Source: Trachythela sp. YZ-2020 (taxonomy: Eukaryota; Cnidaria; Anthozoa; Malacalcyonacea; Clavulariidae). From it: a stretch of DNA of 64,000 bases. Location of the stretch: the NCBI GenBank assembly GCA_016169945.1, contig JADLSH010000249.1, forward strand, positions 1,736,001 to 1,800,000, given 5' to 3'. Each line of letters opens with the position of its first letter. Position 1 is the first letter of the stretch. The notes beneath the pieces were generated by a model. It did no database searches. It worked only from the letters and a program-made list of their open reading frames with translations, and was not told where the DNA came from. Below, piece by piece: positions 54,190-63,846 of this stretch. A program made the position numbers and the translations under genes.

Positions 54190-55990
54190 AACTTGACCTG
54201 CTATTATTAGTGATACTAATTCTCCACCATGGATTGACGGGGAGGTTCGGCATTTAATCCGAAAAAAATACACAGCGCTAAAGAAATATCGTTTGGTCAA
54301 ATCCGATGCTCGAAAGATAAAACTACGTACTTTAAGCCAACAAATCAAGTATGTTATCAGACGAAAGCACAACGAGTATTTGGCCAAAATCGAAGCCTCT
54401 TTCAAAGATAACCCTAAACTATTCTGGAGTTATCACAAAGCTATTCTTCACCCCCGAGCGAGCCAGAGTCCTGATTACCTACCATGATGTTACGGCTAAG
54501 ACAGCGGCTGAGAAGGCCGAGCTTTTTAATTCTTATTTCTCCTCTGTGTTTCTGCCGCCCAAATCCAATGTTAGTCCTGATGTGAATGATTGCTCATCTC
54601 CTCTGAACACTGACATGCAAATCTCGGACATAACACTCAGTGTAAATGAAGTTGCTGCTTGTCTAACGATCTAGATGTATCATAAGATTGTGGTCCAGAC
54701 GGAATTCCATCTCGCCCTGTTGAAAGAATGTAGTCAAGAAATCGCACCCAGCGTCTGCGCTCTTTTCAACCATTCATTGAACATCAGTCAAATTCCTTCT
54801 AATGTTACACCCATCCCCAAAAAGGATTTAAAAGAACAAGCAGAAAACTACAGACCGATTTCTCTGTTGCCAATTCTCGGAAAGGTTATGGAACGATGTA
54901 TTTGCAACAAATTCTATAATCATTTCAAACACCTCGTTACCAAATTACAACATGGCTTTTTAAGAGGTCGCTCGTGTGCCATGCAGCTTTTATCAGTCCT
55001 TAATTCAATCGGACAATGCCTTGACAAAAACATCCAAACAGATGTTCTGTACCTTGACCTCGCCAAAGCATTTGATTCGGTCGATCACCAAATTCTTCTA
55101 ACAAAACTGAAATCTTATGGTGTAACGGGTCAACTATAAATAACTGGTTTTCTAACTGCCTAAAAGACCGTTCTCAAAGAGTAGTTGTGGATGGTGTGAC
55201 ATCTCAGTGGGCGCCTGTTACATCTGGCGTGCCTCAAGGAAGTATTCTGGGACCCATGCTCTTTGTGATCTTCATCAACGATCTTCCCGATGTCATACCA
55301 AAGAATACAACAGTAGCTTTGTACGCAGATGACACAAAGTTGTACAGAAACATCGGATCAGCGGCAGACTGCAAAGATCTAAACTAGCTCTGACGAAGCT
55401 TGATACATGGAGCAGTGAGAACAATCTTACATTTAATGCGGCTAAATGCAAGGTGTTGACCGTGACAAGAAAGAGAAGCCCAATATCACACTCCTACCAA
55501 CTTGGCTCAAAGGAACTGCTTCGTGTTGAACAAGAGAAAGATCTCGGTGTTATCCGAGATTGAGAAAGTCCAACGAAGAGCTACCGCTTGGATTCTGAAA
55601 TCAAAACAAGGCGAAATACCTTACCAACAGAGACCGGTGGCACTTAATCTACTAACATTGTGTTACGACAGGGAAATTAAAGACTTGGCATTTTTTATAA
55701 GGCGCTATTTGGACACTCAGATTTGAACGTTTATGATTTTGTTTCCTTTGTCAATAGTGATCGCACCAGAAAAGTCAAAATCCATCCCTTACCCTTAAAG
55801 TACCGTTATGTAAAACCAGAACTTTTCAAGCATCCTACATTAATTGTATTGTTAAATTATGGAACTCGATTTGTAAAATACTTCCCCCCACGAGTTTCTC
55901 ACGTCTTTCTACTTTTAAAAGTTCAATCAAACTTATGTATCATAATCTAAATACTCAAATTTTTAATGTAGATCAGCCGTGTACGTGGTC
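54190..55990 (+). mobile_element. LINE (CR1/Jockey-like) with decayed RT ORF
   Basis: Linker region ('PPWIDGEVRHLIRKKYTALK', 'RRKHNEYLAKIEASFKDNPK'), RT domain ('ENYRPISLLPILGKVMERC', 'QHGFLRGRSCAMQLL', '[20 protein letters not shown]', '[20 protein letters not shown]', '[10 protein letters not shown]') and C-terminus ('EKVQRRATAWILKSK'), interrupted by stops and frameshifts at about 54485, 54674, 55137, 55387 and 55560. The endonuclease domain is missing, so the element is 5'-truncated. Confidence 0.85.
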
Positions 55991-56532
55991 CCTCGTGCGT
56001 GACTGTCCCTGTCATAGGAACTGTACATAAACTTTGTTACTATTTATTCCATGGGGAGTGCCCTGCATGGGACTTCGTGTCCCGTTCGCACTTATCCCGT
56101 TTGGGTTATCCTGTTTTATACTTGTGTATGTTCGTCTTATTATTTGATGTCATATAAATATTGTAAATATACTAGTTAACCCGATAAAGTTCTTTAAAAA
56201 AAAAAGAACGAGGCGGAAACGGCCGGTGGGATTTATTCACTATTGAGAGAAGTTTCGGAACGTTTGCTAATTGAAAACTATATATTGCATGATAAGATGA
56301 TGTGAAAGCCGGTGGGGTTTAATCACTGTGCAGTGGAAGTTCCGTGTACGTACGGGAAACGTATGCACACGTATGCACACGTATGCACACGTGCGCACCA
56401 TAATGCATTGCGCTTGAGCTCGATTAGCCACCAAACAATTAAATAATGCTATTTTGAAGGCTTTGATTTCTTTATTTTTTTTTTTTTTTTTTTTTTTTTT
56501 TTCTATTTTATTTTTGATTTTTTTATATTTTC

Positions 56533-56814
56533 TGCAGATTTGACTATATATGCTCCTTCACTTGTGTTGTTGAGCACTCTGTGAGGTTAATTGGTGGCTA
56601 TAAGCTATAATGCAAATAGCTCACTTCCCTTGTGGTCGTTTGAGCACTCTGGCCCCAAGACACTTCACGCATGTCTGGATGCGCATGTGTCTGAGTATTG
56701 TACCGCATGCGCTTCGTGAGGGCAAGAGTATGGTGTATAAATACGAAGTCACTCGCATCTAGACTGCGTTACAAGCTGCACTGACGAGCCGTTGAACGGC
56801 GAAACATGCTTGTC
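56533..56814 (+). repeat. 282-nt unit ending at a hammerhead cleavage site (PLE pLTR)
   Basis: The 19-mer CTGCAGATTTGACTATATA occurs at 56532-56550 and at 56814-56832. In both places the second base is the first base after the ribozyme cleavage position. The unit contains a TATA box (TATAAATA at about 56735) 40 nt before the ribozyme. It is preceded by a T-rich tract (56467-56530). This is the layout of a PLE terminal repeat or a retrozyme-like monomer. Confidence 0.6.
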
Positions 56815-56819
56815 TGCAG
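56776..56819 (+). ncRNA. hammerhead ribozyme (type I, short stem III)
   Basis: All conserved elements are present: stem I CTGCA/TGCAG (56776-56780, 56815-56819); CTGACGA (56781-56787); stem II GCCG-TTGAA-CGGC (56788-56800); GAAA (56801-56804); stem III ACA-TGCT-TGT (56804-56813); cleavage base C at 56814. Short stem III and a GTC cleavage site are typical of hammerheads in Penelope-like elements. The PLE reverse transcriptase begins 250 nt downstream on the same strand. Confidence 0.9.
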
Positions 56820-56823
56820 ATTT

Positions 56824-56872
<49 letters not shown>

Positions 56873-56904
56873 TAGGATATATCCTATATATTATATATTA
56901 TATG

Positions 56905-56940
56905 ATTCTTTTACAGAAGAAACAGCCTGTTGCAGACAAG
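56905..56940 (+). ncRNA. degraded third hammerhead-like motif
   Basis: TTCT-TTTAC-AGAA, then GAAA, ACA-GCC-TGT, then T and GCAG. Stems II and III and the GAAA box are intact, but the CTGANGA box is replaced by TA-repeat sequence. The following 'ttttgaggtaagcgaaaatc' matches the region after the 42-kb ribozyme ('ccttgaggtaagcgaaaac'), so it is PLE-derived. Confidence 0.4.
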
Positions 56941-57026
56941 TTTTGAGGTAAGCGAAAATCTATAATTTGCTCTAACTATATGTTGTCGAGCACTCTTTGC
57001 GTTTCGTAGACCTAAACCTACACGTA

Positions 57027-57069
<43 letters not shown>

Positions 57070-57080
<11 letters not shown>

Positions 57081-57400
57081 ATTACCGAAGATCTGCTCGA
57101 CAAAGCAATTTTGTGGGCAAAATCTCTTGTTGATATACCTGACGAACACGTTTCAGTTATCAAGCATGCACGAAAGTCTTTATTGGGCCAAGCTTTATCT
57201 TGGGCTTCAAATTTGGCTATTATACCTGAAAGCGATATTTCAATAATAAAACACGCTAGAAAATCTCTCCTTTTCAATACCGGAATTTCATGGATAAAAA
57301 AGATAGCAAGAGTTTGTTTGACGTTACCATAGGCAGCTTCGACGGCGCGGAAATTTGTGAGTTAGTAGGCCTTTGCATTTTAAACCACCAGTAGTAATAT
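57070..57400 (+). pseudogene. PLE reverse transcriptase, N-terminal fragment
   Basis: Frame 'ITEDLLDKAILWAKSLVDIP', then '[13 protein letters not shown]' (with an earlier related '[11 protein letters not shown]'), then after a one-base shift the PLE RT signature '[18 protein letters not shown]'. It stops abruptly at about 57390 where Polinton 2 sequence starts. The apparent Met start lies in an (AT)n tract and is not real. Confidence 0.75.
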
Positions 57401-57401
57401 A

Positions 57402-57470
57402 GGGGCCGTTCGGGCCTTATTTTTGGGGCCGTTCGGGCCTTATTTTTGGGGCCGTTCGGGCCTTATTTTT
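57402..57470. repeat. three 23-bp tandem units at the Polinton 2 end
   Basis: Three copies of GGGGCCGTTCGGGCCTTATTTTT in head-to-tail order. The 'cttatttttrggggcc' part matches the sequence next to the terminal repeats of Polinton 1, so this is probably the outer terminal repeat of element 2. Confidence 0.7.
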
Positions 57471-57474
57471 GGGG

Positions 57475-58663
57475 TGGAGCAGGGTGGAGCAGGGTGGAGC
57501 AGGGTGGAGCAGGGTGGAGCAGGGTGGAGCAGGGTGGAGCAGGGTGGAGCAGGGTGGAGCAGGGTGGAGCAGGGTGGAGCAGGGTGGAGCAGGGTGGAGC
57601 AGGGTGGAGCAGGGTGGAGCAGGGTGGAGCAGGGTGGAGCAGGGTGGAGCAGGTGGAGCAGGGTGGAGCAGGGTGGAGCAGGGTGGAGCAGGGTGGAGCA
57701 GGGTGGAGCAGGGTGGAGCAGGGTGGAGCAGGGTGGAGCAGGTGGAGCAGGGTGGAGCAGGGTGGAGCAGGTGGGGTGGAGCAGGGTGGAGCAGGGTGGA
57801 GCAGGGTGGAGCAGGGTGGAGCAGGGTGGAGCAGGGTGGAGCAGGGTGGAGCAGGGTGGAGCAGGGTGGAGCAGGGTGGAGCAGGGTGGAGCAGGGTGGA
57901 GCAGGGTGGAGCAGGGTGGAGCAGGGTGGAGCAGGGTGGAGCAGGGTGGAGCAGGTTGGAGCAGGTGGGAGCAGGGAGGAGCAGGGTGGAGCAGGGGTGG
58001 AGCAGGGTGGAGCAGGGTGGAGCAGGGTGGAGCAGGGTGGAGCAGGGTGGAGCAGGGTGGAGCAGGGTGGAGCAGGGTGGAGCAGGGTGGAGCAGGGTGG
58101 AGCAGGGTGGAGCAGGGGGGAGCAGGGTGGAGCAGGGTGGAGCAGGGTGGAGCAGGGTGGAGCAGGGTGGAGAGGGGTGGAGGAGCGTGGAGCTGCGTGG
58201 AGCAGGGTGGAGCAGGGTGGAGCAGGGTGGAGCAGGGTGGAGCAGGGTGGAGCAGGGTGGAGCAGGGTGGAGCAGGGTGGAGCAGGGTGGAGCAGGGTGG
58301 AGCAGGGTGGAGCAGGGTGGAGCAGGGTGGAGCAGGGTGGAGCAGGGTGGAGCAGGGTGGAGCAGGGTGGAGCAGGTGGAGCAGGGTGGAGCAGGGTGGA
58401 GCAGGGTGGAGCAGGGTGGAGCAGGGTGGAGCAGGGTGGAGCAGGGTGGAGCAGGGTGGAGCAGGGTGGAGCAGGGTGGAGCAGGGTGGAGCAGGGTGGA
58501 GCAGGGTGGAGCAGGGTGGAGCAGTGTGGAGCAGGGTGGAGCAGGGTGGAGCAGGGTGGAGCAGGGTGGAGCAGGGTGGAGCAGGGTGGAGCAGGGTGGA
58601 GCAGGGTGGAGCAGGGTGGAGCAGGGTGGAGCAGGGTGGAGCAGGGTGGAGCAGGGTGGAGCA
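57475..58663. repeat. 10-bp minisatellite TGGAGCAGGG, about 119 copies
   Basis: Nearly uniform array with occasional one-base losses and a more diverged patch at about 57955-58195. Because 10 is not a multiple of 3 and the unit has no stop in any frame, ORFs of more than 400 codons appear on both strands; none is treated as a gene. Confidence 0.97.
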
Positions 58664-59204
58664 CATCATTAAAAATTCAAACATCATTAGCATATGGTAC
58701 ATTAACATAATGTAGGGAGAGCATTATGCAATTAGCATAAACATTAATTATAAAACTCAGATTTCGCTGAGTTCAGCGTTTTTCGTTCTTCCCAAACCTG
58801 ATAATTCCATAAACATACTTTATACCAATCTATCGAATGCTTATATTACAAATATACCTCTTCTACAAAGTTTTCAAGCGTTTATTTAGTAAAGTCTATA
58901 CAAGCGAGATTTACAATCATTAAAGCGTTAGAAACATAAATATTTTGATGCATTTGTTGCTAATGTAAACTAACGACACAATAGCTTAACTCATTAAGGG
59001 ATTAAGTCAAAAGGCTTGTTTGGGCGAAAACAATCATTAAGCTGAACCATCACAATAGTTAAGCGTCCGTATAAAGTTCCCAAGCGTCTTGTTCCAAACA
59101 CAGTCCGTTTCGACAACGATCACAACAACATCTTTCTGCGTAAGATTATTTTGGTGAAATTTTCTACATCTGAAAATTCTGAAATCTGTATCTGTTAGTT
59201 TACA
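58664..59204. repeat. inner terminal-repeat region of Polinton 2
   Basis: Contains diverged versions of the inner inverted repeat of element 1: 'gctgagttcagcgtttttcg' at about 58770, and 'ttgtttgggcgaaaacaatcattaagctgaa' plus 'gttccaaacacagtccg' at 59010-59110. About 220 bp of other sequence separates them. Confidence 0.6.
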
Positions 59205-59775
59205 ATGGCTCAAGAGCAGCAAGAAAATATTTGGTAAGTTGACATTTATACAGTCTTGTTAATACAGTTTCTACTGTATAGGAGAGATCAGTTCATGGCT
59301 GATCTGGAGGACGAAGAGATTAATCGTCAGCTTTGTTCGTTGGCGGTTGAAGATATGGTCGCTAGTTGGTCACCTGAAACCCAGGAACAAGTTCTCGCTG
59401 AGTGGAATGATTGGAAAGACGACGTAGAGAGTACCCCAGCAGTTAAACCTAAAAGCTTTCCTTGCAATGAGTGTGGTAAAGTTTTCACGCGTTCCAGCAA
59501 TCTCAAACGTCATGTCAAACGAGTACATACCGAGGAGAGATCGTTTGCGTGTAGTAATTGCAATAAGTGTTTTGCCTCCAGTGATACATTGAAACGCCAC
59601 GAGAAAATCCAACAGGAGAGAGTTTACGAGTGCCCGAAATGTCACAAAAAATTTAATCGAAAGGTATGTATTTAAAAGAGTTATATCACTTATTATAGTA
59701 TTATAGTATAACGTATATATGTGTTTTTCAAGGATAAACTCAGTAGACATATGAAAATTCACGAACGAAGGGTGC
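59205..59775 (+). pseudogene. Polinton 2 zinc-finger exons 1-3
   Basis: Exon 1 59205-59233, exon 2 59282-59663 (382 nt, as in element 1) and exon 3 from 59733. Introns of 48 and 69 nt have consensus sites. Fingers '[10 protein letters not shown]', '[10 protein letters not shown]' and '[10 protein letters not shown]' are conserved with substitutions. Exon 3 loses frame after 'HERR' and is cut off within finger 4 at about 59800. Confidence 0.8.
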
Positions 59776-59837
59776 TGAATGGGAGTATACGTGTAATGTT
59801 TACTGGAAACTTACCTGGGAGGCAGAGTGTCTCTCTC

Positions 59838-59918
59838 AGAGACATTTCGCGAATTCCTCGTTTGGTATAATAACCGCGATGTAGTACCTTTTATCGAAGC
59901 CATTGAGAAAATGAGTGA
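59838..59918 (+). pseudogene. PolB fragment (exonuclease-to-TPR region)
   Basis: Encodes 'FREFLVWYNNRDVVPFIEAI' and 'EKMSE', matching exon 6 of element 1 ('FRDFLVWYNNRDVVPFLEAI'). It directly follows the truncated zinc-finger exon, so over 2 kb of PolB has been deleted between them. Confidence 0.85.
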
Positions 59919-62048
59919 GTTTGTAAACATAAAGTATGTAAACTTCGATTTGTAGCCCTTTGTGAAAGCCACATAGGCTGAATGGGGTTGACTTTTTGCG
60001 ATATCACTTAGTGCTTCGATTTCTTCTCTCCATCTGTTGACCTTTTCGTTGCAGTACTCTTCTTTGTAATTTGTGGAACCAATAACTGCGCCCAGGTGAC
60101 GCCTTCCTTCAGTTGTTATATTCACCTCGCTTCCAAACACCCGTTCCGCTTCTGATGCCAGAAGTTGTGATTTAACAATCAGCCAGCTCTTAGAACCATT
60201 TACATGGTATCCATACTTCATGCCTTCTTCACACAGAGAACGATACCAACTATAGAGCGATGCAATCGTTCCTCCCCCTGCCGAGTCATCAGCCAACCAA
60301 ACTTGCTTGACGTCTGGGCTAGAAAGTCTCAGTAATTGTATGATGGTTGATGTATTGATTGAATACCAAGGCATGGCCAAAGGGTCACCTTGAGTGGTGC
60401 CTTCTTGAGACAGTATCTCCCCTCCACCACAAATAAATAGTCTAGAAGGACTTCTATAGGTGTTAATAAGATACTGTGAGATTTCGTTACAAGTAATCTG
60501 GATGTTATGCATTGCCACGGAGCGATTCATTTGGTTGAAAGCATTACTTGCATCGATCAGAAGTATTCCATCTGTTTCATCTTCAGCAAAGATCTCGCTC
60601 ATTGCATGTATCGCGGCTTCAGCGCCCGCGCTGTGCCCAGCACAAACTTGTAGCGGGCCCGCTGCTCGTTTCAACTCTTCTTTGAAAAATGCTGACACAG
60701 TTTTGCCAATAATTCGCCTCAGTACTTCGCCTACACCTATTGGCCTGATTCCAGGATTCTTGTCGAGGGGAATCAATCTACATGATGTAAAGGCCTCTAA
60801 TAGGGAGGAATGGTATGAAGACTTCAGCAGATTTCTCGTCATTATGGCTATTTCCTCTCTTAGGAGTTTTCCCTCGGTCTTGAAACTTTTTGAACACAAG
60901 ATTCTTCGATAAAGTTCGGCATCCATTCCCGAGGGCCCAGCCGAACCTTTTGTTTTTATCGCTGCCTTGTAGATGGTCTGCTCATCAATCAAATCGTAAA
61001 TATTTGGTGGAACATAATCCATCGGCCCATACAAAAGGCTCCCCTCTTGCACCTCTGCAGCTGTTGGGTGTTTCTGTTTAAGCTCTTTAATGACTTCTGG
61101 CGATAGATTACATAAACCGGATGAACTCTCTTTATCTAACATCTTTATAGCAGCCGTGATTTTTCCTTGCATGACCAATTTTGCAAACGTTTTAGACACA
61201 TCTTCCACGGATCTAGCCTTCCTTGAAGATTTAAATTTCTTTTGAATAAATCTTACTTCTTTCATTAGTAGTGATACGTCGCCTTGTCTCCATAGGAGTA
61301 ATCTGCGATCGATAGCTGAACTATGCTCTTTACTCTTAGACTTTGCAGACGGCTTCTGCAAAATCAGCGTAGGAAGTATCATAAATACTTTTAATGCAAT
61401 TGAGTTCAACTCAGCATTGGAGTTAAATTGCTTGAGCCAGTAAGTTAATTCAGTTATGAAATCTTTGCCTGCTCTACCGGACGGGATTTTAAAAATGTTT
61501 CTTCGGAAGTGAACGATCTCATCATATATCTCGCCCACTTCACAGCACAGATCTCTGTGCGTTATTTTCCCCCGCATTTTCTCTTTTATTTGGGATGGCA
61601 ACACATTAATCTCAGGCAGATTTGGCAGCAAATTGCGTGATAAACTCTCTTCTTTATTTCTTAATTCCTCTGGGACTTGCTCAATAGTAATGGTATGCAA
61701 ATTTGACTCCGGTCTCAGTTCGTTGATTCCGCCGCTTACTTCAGCAATTTCGCCTTCCTGAGTTTTATACGATTCTTTATCACAACCAACTGTTGGAATA
61801 TTCTGAATCTTTTGAAGCTTCGAAGCTTGATCTCTTAAGTTTTGTCCTGTAAGGCCTAAACTTGCATAACCTCGTTCTTCCCAAAGTTGCTTCATGAGCT
61901 GTATATAGCCTATCTTCCTGCCCGTTGACTTGTTAACATTTAACGATGGATTTTCTGATGATTTTAATACTTGAGCTCTTTCTTTGCATTCTAAAACATC
62001 CCTATTCATTTCTTCTGTCCATTTCGTTCTCTTCTGTTTCCTTGACAT
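59919..62048 (-). CDS. reverse transcriptase with Myb/SANT-like N-terminus
   Basis: About 710 codons from the ATG at 62048 to the junction with PolB near 59919; the last 30 or so residues of the open frame are antisense PolB. N-terminus 'KRTKWTEEMNRDVLECK' ... 'LWEERGYASLGLTGQNLRDQ' resembles a Myb/SANT-like DNA-binding fold. RT motifs: 'PGIRPIGVGEVLRRIIGK', 'LLIDASNAFNQMNR' (motif A), 'SQEGTTQGDPLAMPW' (B), 'VWLADDSAGG' (C, LADD instead of FADD/YADD) and 'HVNGSKSWLIV'. No endonuclease or RNase H seen. From memory, related invertebrate proteins continue past the point where this ORF ends, so it is probably truncated at its C-terminus. I cannot name the family with certainty. Confidence 0.75.
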
Positions 62049-62143
62049 CGCGAAATTGACATTTACTACACCGAATATGTACTTATTTTACGGAGCCATA
62101 TTTCATACGTCTGTTGTCATTAGCAACCTGACTATCAAATTAG

Positions 62144-62370
62144 ATAAATTTAGTTGTAAAGGTGTAAATAAGAAGAATAATGTAATTAACAAGGAGAAGT
62201 ATTTACATGTAATTTTAAGTAAACGTAGTGGATCGGGTGTAAATAGGGGTTTTAGGATGTTAAACAATCAAATGTGTACATATGTCCAAGTTAAAAACGC
62301 TTTCAGTTACTTTTATCCGAAACGTAAAGTGTTGGAAGACGGTGTATCAAAAATACCATTAGATATTTAA
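62144..62370 (+). pseudogene. PolB C-terminal fragment of Polinton 2
   Basis: Encodes the last 75 residues of PolB ('KFSCKGVNKKNNVINKEKYL', 'GSGVNRGFRML', 'FSYFYPKRKVLEDGV', stop after 'PLDI'), about 90% like element 1. The catalytic motifs upstream are missing. Confidence 0.9.
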
Positions 62371-62439
62371 GTGTGTTTAAAAATAGAAATTTTCAAAACC
62401 ACATATATGTTGTCTCTGTATGGGTGGGGAGCACCCCAG

Positions 62440-62565
62440 CAATCTAGCGTATCGGGTCTCCCGGAACACGAAAAGTCCCGCAGGGAAAATTTCTTGAATG
62501 TATAAGCGATAACAAGGACTCCCGGGACGATAAAAGTCCCGCTGAGACTCCTTTAAAATGTTATT
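62440..62565. promoter_or_regulatory. GGGAC hairpin pair, copy 2
   Basis: Complement of 16985-17105: 'cccggaacacgaaaagtccc' and 'cccgggacgataaaagtccc', with the same spacing and the same 'cttgaatgtataagcgataa' between. Minor substitutions reduce one stem. Confidence 0.55.
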
Positions 62566-62603
62566 AACTGTTAAAATGTTACTTACTACTTTCAGTATAC
62601 ACC

Positions 62604-62816
62604 ATGCCTCGAACGCGTAAAGACTGTCCGATTTGTGGAAAGAAAAGTTTGTTAAAATTATAAAACCATTTAGCAGACATTCATGAATTGTCTTGTGAAA
62701 AAAGACAACCTTTTCTGATTCGCGCTAAAGCTACACCTTTAGACCTTGAAGCTGTTTTGAATGAGTTGCATAGAATGGTTAGAAACACTAAGAAGCGGTC
62801 AAAATGGTATAAATAG
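62604..62816 (+). pseudogene. small C2H2 zinc-finger protein, copy 2 with premature stop
   Basis: ATG at 62604, zinc-finger Cys pair 'CPICGK', then TAA at 62661-62663 (codon 20). The rest of the frame stays open to TAG at 62814-62816, including 'HLADIHELSCEKRQPFLIR' and the 'WYK' end. Total 70 codons. Element 1 has a different lesion in the same gene. Confidence 0.65.
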
Positions 62817-62849
62817 GTTCGTACAAAACATTTTCATTTCATTCTCACG

Positions 62850-63488
62850 ATGTATAGCATACAGTTAACACACCCTTTTGGCCTCCTGTCCGGCGGTACA
62901 AAGTTAGGCAAAACAACATTTGTTAAAAATCGTTTGGCCTACGCTGACATAATGATTAATAAACCTCCAGAAAACATTGTGTATTACTATGCTGAATATC
63001 AAGATACGTTTGGGGAAATACAAACTTTAGTACCAAACCTAAAGTTTATACAGAATTTGCCTGATAATATGTTGGACACTATTAATCCAGAAACACGTAA
63101 TTTATATATTATTGATGATTTTATGGGTGAGAGAGATGCCCTTATTGCTAAGTTATTCACGAAAAAATCTCACCATGGCAATCTCAGTGTTATATACATT
63201 GTACAAAACTTGTTTCACCAGAGAAAAGATCATCGTACGATTTCTCTCAACGCAAGTTATTTATGTTTGACAAAGTATGTTCGCGACGCAAGTCAAATAG
63301 TTCATCTTGCCAAACAGTTATATCCTAACAACACAACGCTTTCTTCCAGCAAGCTTATCAATTGGCGACAAAAGAACCATACTCGTACTTATTTGTGGAT
63401 CTAACACCGACATGTCCAGACGAAATCCGAGTTAGATCCGGGATATTTCCAACTGATAAACATTACGTCTACGAACCCAGAGTATAAA
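62850..63488 (+). pseudogene. ATP: packaging ATPase, Polinton 2, frameshifted
   Basis: Walker A reads 'SGGTKLGKTTF', lacking one preceding residue and with Ser replaced by Leu. Walker B 'LYIIDDFMGE' is intact. The frame is lost near 63335-63345, so the last 30 residues are out of frame, and a short extra segment ('gagttagatccgggatattt') follows at about 63428. Confidence 0.9.
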
Positions 63489-63522
63489 TAAACCAGTCAC
63501 TACGTATAATAATCATTTGACA

Positions 63523-63846
63523 ATGTCTGCTTGTATGAAGAGGAACTCCGACCTTCTCAAGGTGCTGGCCAAGAGTAAACCAAAACTAAGAAAAGCCATT
63601 CTGAAAGCGGCCGAAGACGATTTTTTGGAAGCAATCAGACAGTGTCTGTTGAACGTTTGGTTTGAAACCGTCAAACTGAAACCAAAATCAGCTAGAAAAC
63701 TTGCGCCACATTCCAAACATATAAAGTTTGCAGCTGATCGACGGAATTCTGTTATAAAAAGAAGAACACGTCTTGTCCAAAAAGGAGAAGGGTTTTTACC
63801 ATTTCTACTTTCCTCAGTCTTGGAGCAATTGGCTAACTTTGTATAA
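63523..63846 (+). CDS. conserved small Polinton protein, 107 aa, copy 2
   Basis: ATG at 63523 to TAA at 63846, intact. Differs from 15754-16077 by about five substitutions. The stop overlaps the next ATG as TAATG, as in element 1. Preserved reading frame despite damage to its neighbours. Confidence 0.75.
   Translation: MSACMKRNSDLLKVLAKSKPKLRKAILKAAEDDFLEAIRQCLLNVWFETVKLKPKSARKLAPHSKHIKFAADRRNSVIKRRTRLVQKGEGFLPFLLSSVLEQLANFV

Noticed and set aside
57417..58715. ORFs of more than 400 codons in several frames on both strands
   Set aside because: Produced by the 10-bp minisatellite, which has no stop codon in any phase; translations are pure repeats of one decapeptide-like pattern.
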